Positions 24,425 to 35,929 are shown, numbered from the stretch's first letter. The stretch: DNA of 64,000 bases from Phylloscopus collybita (GCA_027886175.1 JAJNNQ010000137.1:3662001-3726000), one strand, 5' to 3'. The notes: generated by a model from the letters alone, not told the origin. Numbers and translations are program-made.

Positions 24425-24645
24425 GATTCATTGTGATGTATTAGATGCAATAAATTATCCCATGTAACAAAACATTGGGAGCTGAAAGGGTGATAATCTG
24501 GAAAGCAGAGATAAGGATTCATTATTCCGAATCATTATGAATCCAACGTTGCCTCTGACTTCTTTCTTAATCAGCTCCTCTGATCCTGGATATGTGAGCA
24601 GCACAGATAAGGAAAGAGTCATTTATAATTCTGTACCTCGTCTAA
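24425..24645. promoter_or_regulatory. Candidate enhancer with several GATA motifs
   Basis: AGATAAGG occurs at 24509-24516 and 24605-24612, and GATAATCT at about 24492. The intervening sequence is repeat-free and AT-balanced. It lies about 12 kb upstream of GATA3. Function is inferred from motif density. Confidence 0.4.
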
Positions 24646-24646
24646 T

Positions 24647-24650
<4 letters not shown>

Positions 24651-24677
<27 letters not shown>
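24651..24677 (+). repeat. A27 homopolymer
   Basis: Uninterrupted A run directly after the GATA-motif block. Confidence 0.9.
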
Positions 24678-24678
<1 letters not shown>

Positions 24679-25207
24679 TCAGAGGCAAGAAAACGCTATA
24701 AAACACAAGCAAGAGGCGGGCTCCGAATGAAATATCACTTCGATGTTGTTAGAGCCGCAGTAAGATTTAATTAAAATTCTCCTCTTCCACGTGCTTCATA
24801 TATTTTTATAAATATATTTTGCACCTTGCTTGTAACGGACAGGAATTTACAATCGCGGCTGGGTTTTTTTTTTTTGGGGGGGGGGGTCTGCCTTTGACTT
24901 TATTCCCAACCCCCTGATTTGGGTGAATGGCAGAACGCGGACGGGGGAAAGAGGGAGGGGGCGGCGATTGTTTTAATTTCGGAGGGTGTCCCCCCCCAGC
25001 CCCTCTGTCCCTCCCCAGCGCCCCCACAAACTCATTAGGTCGATCCTACCGATGTAGGCGGCCGCGTTCAATGGAAATCGTTTTAAAGCGAATATTTCTC
25101 TGCGCACACAAAGCGCAGGATCAATGCCAAAGCGCCTGATTTGGGGAGATCAAGACGGAGGGTGCTTTCTTCCCCTCCCTGGAATCGCAGATTGCAACAG
25201 CGATATT

Positions 25208-25227
25208 AAAAAAAAAAAAAAAAAAAA
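25208..25227 (+). repeat. A20 homopolymer
   Basis: Uninterrupted A run. Confidence 0.85.
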
Positions 25228-25480
25228 GAAGCTGTCTGAGAATGAGCTTTCACAGCCGGCAAAGGGGGAATTATTGATTATTGGCAACTTTTCCCCGGGG
25301 CGGGGGCAGAGAGGGTGGGTTTTCTTTCCAGAACACGAGAGGCAGTTTAATTACAGCAAATAAAACATCCTCAGCCTCCTCTCTGCAGCCGGCAGAGCGG
25401 TTATCCCTAACAATAACTTATGGATTTTATTTAGGGAGGGTTCGACTGCAAATCTTGGTTCAGGCGGAGCCGAAATCGAT

Positions 25481-25503
25481 TGTGTGTGTGTGTGTGTGTG
25501 TGT
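25481..25503. repeat. (GT)n microsatellite
   Basis: About eleven GT dinucleotides. Confidence 0.9.
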
Positions 25504-25657
25504 AGGTATTTATTTCGGTGTATGCCCGTCTAAATGCGTGCCAGGAGGAGAGCGAGAGGTGGGATCAAGCACAAGCAGTGGGAGAATCACAGGCTCCCTT
25601 AGCAAGTTGGAAAACACAAAAGAAAAAAAAAATATTCCGTATATTTATATGGAAAAT

Positions 25658-25673
25658 ATATATATATATATAT
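25658..25673. repeat. (AT)n microsatellite
   Basis: Short AT dinucleotide array within A/T-rich DNA. Confidence 0.8.
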
Positions 25674-25825
25674 ACACCATATAAATATTCCACATAGACA
25701 TATTCCATACACACACAGGGAAAAAAAAAAATATACGTGTGCGTGCATTTTTTTCCCCCCCTCCCCGCGTATTTATTTATTTAAATGACCTGCGGGTATC
25801 TGACTATTTGCTTTGAATGTACGTT

Positions 25826-25858
25826 CGGACCCGGGCTGCAGGCATCGAGCCGGGTCCG
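25826..25858. other. GC-rich hairpin-forming inverted repeat
   Basis: CGGACCCGG at 25826-25834 is the exact reverse complement of CCGGGTCCG at 25850-25858, with a 15-nt loop. No T-run follows, and no function is known to me. Confidence 0.6.
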
Positions 25859-26410
25859 TGATATTTATGATAAACCCCGGGTGCCATTTAAAGCCTCATT
25901 AGTTATGTTTAACCTTTGAATCACCGGCCGTGGTGGCTGGAAATGAACTTGGCGGTGCGGGGTGGATGCGGGAGGGGGGGGGATGAGTGCGGATGCGCCT
26001 GCGCCTGTGCCCAAATTCCCTCTCTCCCCTCCCGCCCCCCGGCAAGCCCCAGCCGGAGGAACGGGGACCATAATGCGGGGACTCCATCTCCGCGGGCTTC
26101 CCAAGCGGTTTTGGCCAGGAGGATCCTTAATTTTTCGTTCCCCCACCTCGCCCGCCGCCCCTCGCCTCCCCCCCAGCTCCACGCTGTGCTCAGACAGCCC
26201 GGATCCACCGCCCTCCCCACGTTTGTTTTATTTTTTTTTTTTTATTATTATTATTTTTCTGGGCAGTTTTTGGAGGGATCCAGCATCATCTCTCAGGTTG
26301 ATCTCGTCTCCCTCCCGCAGCACTGTTTTGGGGAGCAGAAGATTCCGCAGGGATTTTCCCAGCCCTACGATGAGGAGCACACCCCCAAAGTGATTTCAGA
26401 TGTATTCTCT

Positions 26411-26416
26411 CTCTCT

Positions 26417-26472
<56 letters not shown>
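26411..26472 (+). repeat. (CT)n followed by T53
   Basis: CT dinucleotides run directly into 53 consecutive T (26420-26472). Confidence 0.9.
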
Positions 26473-27883
26473 CCTTATCCCATACCCCGCAAGGATTCAT
26501 CATCCCCGGCTCGTCCACACGGCTCAGTCCAAACCACACAAGCCTCGTGGCTTTAAAAATCCTCATTTTCGAAGCTTTTCCTTAGCTAAAGGCACATTTC
26601 TTGTCGATGGTGGATGGGCTCAACCCTCCTCCCCCCGCCGTCGGGGTGCCCGGGCTCTTTCCATCGGTGTTTGGCGCTGGGAAGGTTCCCTTCGTGACTC
26701 TAATGAGCTTTAAGTTATTACCTTAATTGAATGTGTTTTCTAAAGATAGAATTGGGAGGCGATCGCGTTACCTTTCACCTCGCAGAGAGTCACCCTAGAA
26801 GCAGCGATAGCCAACTCCCAGCGTCAGCAGAAAAACCCAACAATATCCCTCCAGGACCGGAAGCCCGTGTATACACATAGATATTTATTATTATTATTTT
26901 TTTCCCTCTAAGTGACCGATTTTCACCCCGCTTTCTGATGAGCCCTGGGGGTCTCCGCCGAGCCGGGCCGGGGTGAGGAGGGGCGGTTCTGCATCCCCCA
27001 GCACCGGGGGGGCTCCGGCAGTGGGGCCTGGGACCCGCCGCACGTACCTGGTTTAGCCCTGGAAAGAAAGCTTTATTCCAGGTTTATTCCCGGGAGGGGG
27101 GAGCATCTTCACACCGAGGGTGGGTGTGGAGCCCGGCGGGTGTTTTTCACCCTCCCCGCTTCTCCCGCTCGGACGTGGCTGCCCATCCCTGTGGATGAGA
27201 GTGGCCATTCCCGGACGTGTTTTCCGTGGATTTCCCACCTTCCCCAGGCTGGTCCTCCGTGTCTTGTCGGGTTTTGGTGGCAGGACACCCACACACCCAG
27301 TCCGAAATGAGCACCCAGCCCCAGCCACCCATCACCAAAACCTGGGGAAGTTTTCTCGCAAGCAAATCCGCCCGTGGCTCGAGGCTGGCCGGGGAGAACA
27401 CTGAGGCTGCAGCGCTGGGTTTGGGGGAGAGACACGAGCGGGGGGTTAAATGTGGAAAATCTCAGCCCCCCACCCCTTCCCCCGTCTGTTCCTCCATCTC
27501 CTCATGGCGGAAAGATTTGGGGCATCCCCCGGAGCCTGCGGCGTGGCCACAGCCCGGCTCCCCGGCTTCTGGTGCTCACCTTCCCTCCGCGCCCAGCCCT
27601 CGAAAAGCCCCCGAGGTGTTCCCGGGGAGAGGGGGCTGAGGAGCGGGCAGGGGGCTGCAGAGTCCCCCGGCCCGTCCCTTCCGCTCCGCATGGGCCCCGT
27701 GAGAGTCCGAGGGGACAGCGAGGGGGACACACAGGACCCCCAGGGCTGGGGCGAGCCCTGCCATCGGTGTCCCCCTGCGCTCCTGCCCGCGGCCGGGAGC
27801 CTTCCTCATCCCGGGGAGGAGTGGGAGACAGGGGGAATAATCCTCGTCCCACCCTGTTCTCGGAGCGCCAGGGGATGCGTGTC

Positions 27884-27884
<1 letters not shown>
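26473..27884. other. Intergenic, GC-rich towards the right, no gene recognised
   Basis: The 26.9-27.85 kb stretch is GC-rich and gives long overlapping open frames in several phases and on both strands. This is expected from the composition and is not evidence of a gene. Confidence 0.6.

Positions 27885-27938
<54 letters not shown>
27885..27938. repeat. (ATT)n microsatellite
   Basis: About 18 trinucleotide units. Confidence 0.9.
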
Positions 27939-28417
27939 TCTGTCTGTACCGTGGAGCCTTACACAGATACGTACTCAAAATTAAAATAATTAAAAAAAAA
28001 AAAAAAAAAGACAGGAGAATAGGGTCATTAAAAATCCCCCCCCTCCCCCCGGGAGGAGAAGGGTGTACGGAGGAGAAGAACCAGCCCCTTGTCTCTAATG
28101 TCACCACTTTTCCTCGAAAGCTTTCGATGCAGCGGAGCGAGCCCCGGCGTTATTCCTATGATCATACGCTTAATTACATTTTCCCCCCCTCTCTCTCTCT
28201 TCCCGGCGTTCCCGGCACTGACAGTCGCTCCCGGGACGGGTTACATCACGCTCACACCGCTGTACCTGGCGCGTCCCCCTGGCCCTGCCCCTGTCCCCCC
28301 CACCTCCGCCTCCCCGCCCCATCGATGGGTGTGTAAAGAAATGGCCCATCATATTCCTCTCACTCCTGCTCTGCCCTTTCCCAACCCGGAAGAGCTCTGA
28401 TCTTCAGCCCAGCCCGG

Positions 28418-28441
28418 AGGAGGAGGAGGAGGAGGAGGAGG
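28418..28441. repeat. (GAG)n microsatellite
   Basis: Eight or so GGA/GAG units. Confidence 0.85.
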
Positions 28442-28674
28442 GCAAGGGTGGGCGTTCGGAGGATGCGGCTCCCCCAGGTTTTCCCCCTCGGTGAGAGCTT
28501 GCGACATGCCAGCAGCGGCTCCGCTCCTCCCGCACTCCTGCTCTGAGCGCTCCAGCGGAACCGGACAAAATCAAAAGCATCTGCCCAGGTCAGTGAACAC
28601 CGATTTGTCTGTCCCTGTGTCCCCTCCATCCCACCCGCCTCCTTTTTTCCCTTTTTTATATTTTTTTTCCTTTT

Positions 28675-28676
<2 letters not shown>

Positions 28677-28706
<30 letters not shown>
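28677..28706 (+). repeat. T30 homopolymer
   Basis: Uninterrupted T run ending a T-rich stretch. Confidence 0.9.
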
Positions 28707-28709
<3 letters not shown>

Positions 28710-29039
28710 CCTCCTTTTACTCCTCCACGTGGAGGGCATAAGGATGGGGAGCTCGGCTCAAAGGATTTGAAACTCAGCCCCTCTTTACTTGGGGTGGACG
28801 GAGGGGAGAGTCGAGTTTTCTCTGTGACCTTGAGGAAAGCCCCCCTGATCCGTAAGGGAGCGATTTTGGGGAAGCTGGGGAGAAGAAGATGTTTTTCCCC
28901 GTGGGTGGCGGGGTCTGGGAGATGGGACACGGCGTTGACATGGCTGGGATGAGAAATATTAATCTCAGCACGGGAATGGATTTCTATCTGAGGGATATGC
29001 GGGGCCTTTCTGTGCCTGGCTCCGTACCCATGTGCATAT

Positions 29040-29062
29040 AAATATATATATATATATATATA
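29040..29062. repeat. (AT)n microsatellite
   Basis: About eleven AT units. Confidence 0.85.
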
Positions 29063-29458
29063 TGTATATTTGTGTATATTTACAGTGTATATCCGGACCC
29101 ACATACTCTCTGTGTAGCGATATCCATGCGGGCAGGCATGTGCCGATGGCTGCTGTTCTGTGCTCTTCCCGCGGATAATTCCCATTCTCTTAGGTCGATA
29201 TGTGCTGCATAATAGAAAATATCCCCTCTACATGTAGCAGTCTATCTCTTCAGGTTAAAAAATATCTGTACATAACACGTAAGGAGAATACCGTGCTTCT
29301 AGCACAATCGACTTAGGGCGATTTCCCGCAGATCTTTCTCATTTTTACGCCTTAAAAACGCAAAGCAGAGGTACCTTGGAGGTGTGTGGTTAAGGCAGGC
29401 TGGGATGGGGAGGGAGATGGTTCCGCTCCCAGGGCTCCTGCCCCGGCTGAGGGGATCC

Positions 29459-29485
29459 GCGGGCCGGGCCGGGCCGGGCCGGGCT
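29459..29485 (+). repeat. (GGGCC)n short tandem repeat
   Basis: About five GGGCC units in a row, that is, at least four G3 tracts at regular spacing on the + strand. Confidence 0.85.
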
Positions 29486-29715
29486 CCGGCAGGACTGGGG
29501 CCCGAAAGGCGAGAGGAGAGTTTCCTCTCTCTCCCGGCATCCCTGCATTAAGTCTCTCTTCTCCTTTCCCCGCCTTGTAGGAGAAATTTCCACCCTCTAA
29601 ACGGTACGGAGGATATTTCGGGAGGGAGCAATGGGAATGGCTCGTGTTGTCAGAAAAAAAAAAATTGGCGTTATCTGACATCGAGCGTTTTGAAAACAGA
29701 AAGAGGAGAAAATAA

Positions 29716-29755
29716 ATCCATCCATCCATCCATCCATCCATCCATCCATCCATCC
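29716..29755. repeat. (ATCC)n microsatellite
   Basis: Ten tetranucleotide units. The same unit recurs at 35090-35129. Confidence 0.9.
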
Positions 29756-29859
29756 CAGCTCCTCTTACCTTCACGTGTCCGTACACAGGCAGCGGGCTCC
29801 GGGTGACGGATTTTAATGAAACCGGATAATTAATAACCACCGGCCCTGCTTGTTTTCTC

Positions 29860-30828
29860 CATTATTTATGGGCCGCAGGTGCGGAGCGGGGGAGCCGGGA
29901 CCTGTCGGTGCCGCGGGCAGGGGCTGCTGCCCCGCCGAGGGTCCCACCTCCGCCGCTGCCCCGGGATGAGCGCCCGGACAGACACGGGGGGGACAGAGAG
30001 GGTCCCGGCAACCTGGGGGGCCCCGGGAAAGGAGAAACAGCCGCTCGGAAAGGATGGAGGGGAGAAGGAAGGTCTATGCCCCCCCACCCCGCCGCGGCAT
30101 TTTGCTCCCGGCTGGGGCGAAGCGCTTCCTTCTCCCGGGGATGTGATTTTTTAAATTATTTTTAATTTTTTTTTTTTTTTTTCAGAGCCGAGGGGAACGT
30201 TTTAATTTCAAGGTGTGGGGGGGAAATAAAACGAGAAGGTTTTTTTTTCCTGGGTAGGGAGTGGGATGCGGAGGAAGGGGAGCACCCGGCTGGGGGCTGC
30301 TCTCGCCCACCCCCCTACCCCCGGGATGCGAAGGGCATCGCCTTGTGCTCGGACGGGGGCGGGACAGCATCTCGGGGTGCCTGCCTGTGCTCCTCAGGGG
30401 AATTTGGGGCGCCGCAGCCCTCTCGTTAGGGCGCAAAGAAACCGGGCGCGTTCTGACATCCTCGGTGCTGCTCGGATTTCGGAGCCTCCTGTCTGACGGT
30501 AAAGGCGAGCCGCGCATTTACGGAGCGGCTGTCACCGTGCGGGGGTACAGCCGCTGGCTCTGTGGGCACCGGGGGGTTTGGTTTGGGGGCTGCAAGGACG
30601 GCTTTGAGCTGACAGTAGCCGGAGTAAATCGCTCCGGTTTTAATCCGGGGAGATAGGGCTATGCCCCTGCGTCTCACCGAGGAGCTGGCGTTAATTCTGC
30701 CGCCTCCTCTCACGCCAGCCGCCGGGCGATTTGGGTTGTTGGTGGTCTTTTTTTGTTGTTGGTTTGTTTGGTTGGTTTTGTTTTACTTTTTTTCTTTAAC
30801 TAAGTGCCGGGGTAATTTCTGCTTTCGG
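29860..30828. other. GC-rich, CpG-containing upstream DNA
   Basis: High GC with many CpG dinucleotides but no recognisable exon. Open frames occur in most phases. It may be part of a wide CpG-rich domain around GATA3. Confidence 0.5.

Positions 30829-30870
<42 letters not shown>
30829..30870 (+). repeat. A42 homopolymer
   Basis: Uninterrupted A run. Confidence 0.9.
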
Positions 30871-30872
<2 letters not shown>

Positions 30873-31674
30873 CAAAAAGAATCCTTAAACTCGTCGGCAG
30901 CTTCACCTTCTCCGTGGGGTGCGAGGAAAATAGCTCTTGCCGGGTTTAAAGCCCGCAAGATGCTTCAATCCGCTTTCAAATCTATCGCTCAAAACGGTCC
31001 TGGGAGATAAAGCAAAATAGAGAAACCCGAAACAAACCGGCTACCTCGACTCCCTTTTTTTTTTTTTTTCTCCCTAAATTTTTCCCCCCGCTATTGAGCA
31101 CTTCTTGATGACCCTCACCATAATTTGAAGTGACCGTTCAGGCGATTTGCTGGCTTTTTCTTCTCTGATTTTTTAATTTGTGGGGTCGAAGCTTTTGGAG
31201 CGCTGCCCAGCTCCCTGCGGCCAGAGCTGCCGGGCACCCGGGGAGCCGCTCCCGCAGCCCGGAGAGAGGGGAGAAAAGGGGAGAATGGGATAAAACGGGG
31301 AGGTGGAATAAAAGGGAGAAGGAGAACCCCTCGCCGAAGTGCACTTTTTTGCTGTCTGAGAAAGGAAAAGGCGGCTGGGGAAGGGAAGAAAGGGACTTAC
31401 CGGGTTGAGCTTGAAGCGGGGCTGCCCGCGGAGGGAGGGGAGGGAGCTGGGTCCTGCCCGGGTCCTGCCGGGGCACCCCCAGCAGGGGTGACACCAGCCC
31501 CCTCCCCTTCTCCCGGCTCCTCTGCCGCGCAGTTTGGGGAATGTGTCGGGGGGAGAGGTCGCCCCTGGGACTTGCGGAGCCGGTTTTTGATCTTTCTCAG
31601 ACTTTTTTTTTTTTTTTTTCCTTTTTACTCCTGCAGTGTCCCGGGGCAGTCGCCCTTCTCTCAGCTTCAAAGAA

Positions 31675-31693
31675 GGGGGGGGGGGGGGGGGGG
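31675..31693 (+). repeat. G19 homopolymer
   Basis: Nineteen consecutive G, rare in a genome and able to form G-quadruplex. Confidence 0.85.
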
Positions 31694-31822
31694 AAGAAAA
31701 GTCCCGGTTTCTTTCCTCCCAATTTTAATTCTTCGAATTTCTCTTCTACGGCAGAGCAGGGTTTTCCCCCCTGTCTTCCCACCCCTCCATCAAATAGCAT
31801 CACTTGCGCTGAAAGAAAGGAG

Positions 31823-31846
31823 AAAAAAAAAAAAAAAAAAAAAAAA
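31823..31846 (+). repeat. A24 homopolymer
   Basis: Uninterrupted A run; a similar A23 run lies at 32055-32077. Confidence 0.85.
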
Positions 31847-32208
31847 GCGTGTGCGTCTGTGGTGGTGGGTGGTGGTGCACGAAGGGAGAAAAAAAAATTG
31901 GACCCGGCGCAATCAGCCGGTGATTTGTTCTGTCTTTGAATTTGCATGGCTCGGCATTTCTTTGTGTGTGCGTGTTTATGTTTCCTCCCGATCTTCACGA
32001 AGGGGGAGATAACTGAATTATTAGAAAAGAACGGAAATACGTACGTGTATTTAGAAAAAAAAAAAAAAAAAAAAAAAGAGAGCGAGAGAGATAAAAAAGA
32101 AAAAAAAGAAAAACCACCCATGTGGCTGGTTTCGAAGCTGAAAGGAAGGCTCATGTGGGATGGGAAAGGGGAGAGGCAGAAATGCCTGTCTCTCTTTCTC
32201 TTTGACTG

Positions 32209-32258
32209 TTATTATTATTATTATTATTTTTATTATTATTATTATTACTATTATTATT
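32209..32258. repeat. (ATT)n microsatellite, interrupted
   Basis: Imperfect ATT trinucleotide array. Confidence 0.85.
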
Positions 32259-32623
32259 TTGCCAGCTCCTAGCTGGACGGATGCTGATTACCCTTTAAAT
32301 TACAAAGAGTTGGGGGGGGTGGCCTTGGGGAAGTGGATTGTCATTCCTGCCTAATTCAAGAAGGGACAAAAAAAAAAAAAAAGGAAAAAAAAGAAAAAAA
32401 GGAAAAAAAAAAAAAAAGGTAAACAAAATATTCCCTCTGCGCCTTTGTTTAACCCGAGATTATCTCAGCAGCCTGACCAGGGCCCGGTACCCTCCCGGCG
32501 GGGCAGTCCCGGGGACTGGCAGGCTCCGTGCCCCGGGAGGGGCTGCCCCAGCCGCCGAGGTGACGATGGGCTCACAACCCCGGGTGTCTCTCCCTCGCCA
32601 AGAGAGCAAGTTGCTGTACACAG

Positions 32624-32625
<2 letters not shown>

Positions 32626-32690
<65 letters not shown>
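32626..32690 (+). repeat. A65 homopolymer
   Basis: The longest single-base run in the window. It has no retrotransposon attached and no visible target-site duplication. Confidence 0.9.
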
Positions 32691-32691
<1 letters not shown>

Positions 32692-33501
32692 CCCAGCCCG
32701 ACAAACGTAACTTAATCCCCTTTCAGTCAATTGTCGTTTAAAAGGGGGCTAAAGGAGAGGAGGGGGGAGAAGGGGGAGGCTGCCTGTCCCCGCCCCGAGG
32801 TGCCAGTGGCGGCGGTGGGCACCGACGAGCGGCTGGCCCCGGGTCCCGGCTCCAGAACAACCTTGTCAGTACCTACTGTAACAAGAGGACCCGAGGGAGA
32901 TTAAAAAAAAAAAAAAAAAAAAAGAAAAAGAAAAAAGAAAAAGAGGGTGGCAGCTTTAGTGCCCTCTTGACTGGTCATTTTTAGGGCAGCGGTAGATCGG
33001 GGGGCCGCCCCATCCCACCGAGTTTGGGGTGCTGTTGTTGCTGATTTTATCTATAGTTTTTTTTTTTTTCCTTGAATTCTTCCTTTTTGGGTCTCGAAGT
33101 GACAATAAAGTGTCCAGAGCGTTTCCTCGTGACCTTTTAGAGGCAGAGTTATCCCCGTTCCCCCCATCCCTCCCCTAGCTAGGAGGGATGCTGCAGCGCC
33201 GCTGCCCGCAGCCCCCTCTCCCCGGGCAGAATTAACCCCCGAGCCCCCGAGCCTTATCTGGCGGCTGGTGGTGAGCTTGGGGCTAATTGCTCCAACAATG
33301 GGCTCCTATTAACGCCGAGCTGTCACTGGAAACCCTGCTGGGGGCTGCGGGGAGAGGGGGGGGCGAGGTGATGGATCTGCAGCCACAGCCTGGGAAAAGG
33401 ACGGTCAAGGCCAGCGCTCCTCTCAAAACCCCCGGAGATTACAGGATAATCCGAGGAGACGGGGAAAATGATGGGTTTGCTCTTTTTCTTTTTTAAAATA
33501 T

Positions 33502-33503
<2 letters not shown>

Positions 33504-33534
<31 letters not shown>
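33504..33534 (+). repeat. T31 homopolymer
   Basis: Uninterrupted T run. Confidence 0.9.
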
Positions 33535-33535
<1 letters not shown>

Positions 33536-35089
33536 GGTAGGGGGTGTTTTTTGCTCTCCCCGCCAACGATTTCCTCCCGGCTGGGAGGGGGATAGGAAGA
33601 TCGTGTCTATCGAGAACGGGTTGAAAATAAAGGGACAGCCTAAGCAAAGTAGATTTGAAAGCGGGTGTCCTCCTCCCGCAACCGGGGCTGTGGCTGCGAG
33701 GGACAGGCGCGGAACAGGGACACTTCGTGCCACCCCTGTCGGAGCAGGACGGAGCCCTCAGGGCTCTTCCCATTTCTTTTCCTCTCTACCACTGATGGGA
33801 CTTGGTGTAGCTGTTGATTTATTATTTTATTTTGCCTTTTTTTTTTTTTTAACTTTATTCATTTTATTTTGCATTAATAATTCCCCGTCCTCCAAACAGC
33901 CGGAGGAAAGCGGTTTCCTCACTACTCCCGGACAGGGCTAAAGGCGCTTTTTTAAAATGGTTTGGCAATTTCGTGACCTTTGGATGGAAATTCCCCTCCT
34001 GTGATCCCACGGCTGTAGGTCTCAGGGCTGTAAGCGCCGGAGGGAGCGGGGGTGGGAATCTCAGCTCACCTGCCCCAAGATCTCAGCTCGCATTCAGGCC
34101 TCCTCCCCGCAATGTTAAAAGACAAAAAGTGACTTCTCCCAACTGTCGGAAACCCCTCTGGCCCGCTTGGGGAGTGAGGAAATTCGGGGAGCGGGGGATG
34201 AGGAGGCAGATCCCGGGGAGACAATTCTCGCTCACCTCCATAAACCGCTTAAAGCTGGGGAGGGGGATGGCGGCAAGAGGAAAGTTTGTGCTCCAGAGGG
34301 TTGCTCCGCTCTTCACCCTCCTCCTCCTCCTCCTCCCACAGGAATCCCCCGCTCCCGGAGGAGGAGAAGGAGGGGTGGACAGGAGACCACCCTGGTGCTG
34401 GGGCGCCCCGGCCCCCACACACCGGGGCAGCCGCGGGGCCCGGCGGGGCGGAGGGAGCCGGGGGCGCATCCCGGGCTGTGCATCAGGACCCTTCCCCGCT
34501 CCGGTTCCCCTTCTCGCGCACCCCAATTCCTGGAGTATGGAAAGGATGGGACACCCCGCAAAATAAAAACCCTGCGGGCAAAGCGGCTCCTCGCAGGGGA
34601 GAGAGGAAACACGAGCTTTGCCGGGGCTGGGGAAGGGCCATGAGCATCTCCCTCCTGTCCCCCCCTTCCCCTCGATGGGCTGCAGGGAGCGGTTCCCGCT
34701 GCCCCCGGGCTCGGTGCTCGGCCCGGGCGGCGTCGGCGAGGCTGGAGAGCTCGGGGGAGCACCGAGCCCTGTTCCCCGGACAGTTCTGGGTGGGAAGGAC
34801 CTGCCACCCCCTTCCCGGCTCCTCCGCCCTCCTCGGCGCCCCCCACCCGCTTTCCGCGGTTCCCCCCGGGCTGGGCCGCACCGACCCTAACGCGTGGCTC
34901 TTTCACGGCTCCTATACCCGTCCTGATCGGTTCCCTTTTGAAACACATACACATATATACATACAAATGTATGTGCGCACCCACGGCGCATCTTTCACGC
35001 GTGAAACCTCTGTCCCCACGCCCAAAGGCGATGGGCTGCACCGAGGGTGAAACCCGGGCTTAAAACGGGCGCCCTCGAGGATCCAAAAC

Positions 35090-35129
35090 ATCCATCCATC
35101 CATCCATCCATCCATCCATCCATCCATCC
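35090..35129. repeat. (ATCC)n microsatellite
   Basis: About ten tetranucleotide units, then two TTCC units. Confidence 0.9.
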
Positions 35130-35371
35130 TTCCTTCCGACGGCCGCCGAGGAGCGGAGCCGGCTCCCGGCCGCAGGTTGAGCCCAGCCCGGCCCCGCTGA
35201 CCGGGGCGGCCCCGGCGGGGCACGGGCAGAGACCCCCCCGGTGTAAAAACTCCCAGCGCCGCTTCGTCCCGCACCGGGGCTGACGGGCTCTGGCCGGCGT
35301 GCGGAGACAGCGTGCAGAGCGCCCAGTGAGTGACTCGTTCTAGTGCTTTAAAAAAATAGATATTATCATCC

Positions 35372-35842
35372 TTTTTTCTCTTCTCTTCTCTTCTCTTCTC
35401 TTCTCTTCTCTTCTCTTCTCTTCTCTTCTCTTCTCTTCTCTTCTCTTCTCTTCTCTTCTCTTCTCTTTTCTTTTCTTTTTTCTTTTCCCTCCCTCCCTCC
35501 CTCCCTCCCTTCCTTCCTTCCTTCCTTCCTTCCTTCCTTCCTTCCTTCCTTCCTTCCTTCCTTCCTTCCTTCCTTCCTTCCTTCCTTCCTTCCTTCCTTC
35601 CTTCCCTTCTTTCTTCCATTTTTTCCTTCTTTCTTCCATTTTTTCCTTCTTCCTTCCCTTCTTCCTTCCCCTCTTCCCTTTTCTTCCCCCCCCGTCTTTC
35701 CTTTCTCTCCGCGCCTTTTGTCCCTCTCTCTTCCCACCCACTCTCCCTCGTTGTCCCTGTCCCCCCTGTCCCCCCGTGTCCCCCCCTGTCCCCCCCTGTC
35801 CCCCCCTGTCCCCCGTGTCCCCCCTGTCCCCCCGTGTCCCGG
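35372..35842. repeat. Compound polypyrimidine tract upstream of GATA3
   Basis: About 470 bp almost free of purines on the + strand, made of successive blocks: (TTCTC)n at 35375-35466, (CCCT)n near 35486-35508, (CTTC)n at 35509-35604, mixed T/C to about 35750, and (TGTCCCCCC)n at about 35753-35842. Long Lys/Glu/Arg/Gly frames on the minus strand are by-products of these repeats. It ends about 95 bp before the first CCAAT box. Confidence 0.92.
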
Positions 35843-35929
35843 CCCCGTTCCCGCCGGGATGACCCCGGGGTGCCGCTAGGGGATGCCCTGGCTCAACGCA
35901 GCGCCCGGCGCGGCCGGCGGGGCCGCGGG

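Noticed and set aside
25916..26713. 265-codon + strand frame
   Set aside because: Contains more than 15 Phe in a row from the T53 homopolymer; not plausible as a protein.
27374..28336. 320-codon + strand frame
   Set aside because: It runs through GC-rich DNA, an ATT microsatellite (poly-Tyr) and an A run (poly-Lys). Overlapping frames on both strands are equally long, and there is no splice or domain evidence.
32626..32690. A65 run as the tail of a processed pseudogene or SINE
   Set aside because: No recognisable gene or SINE body lies to its left and no target-site duplication was seen; treated as a plain homopolymer.
32940..32975. Possible CTCF site (AGTGCCCTCTTGACTGG)
   Set aside because: Only part of the core consensus matches; too weak to call.
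34286..35050. Overlapping 240-254 codon frames on both strands
   Set aside because: Expected in GC-rich DNA where stop codons are rare; Pro/Gly/Arg-rich, without domain.
35372..35690. CRISPR-like array of repeats
   Set aside because: Units are contiguous 4-5 bp microsatellites without spacers, in a vertebrate genome.
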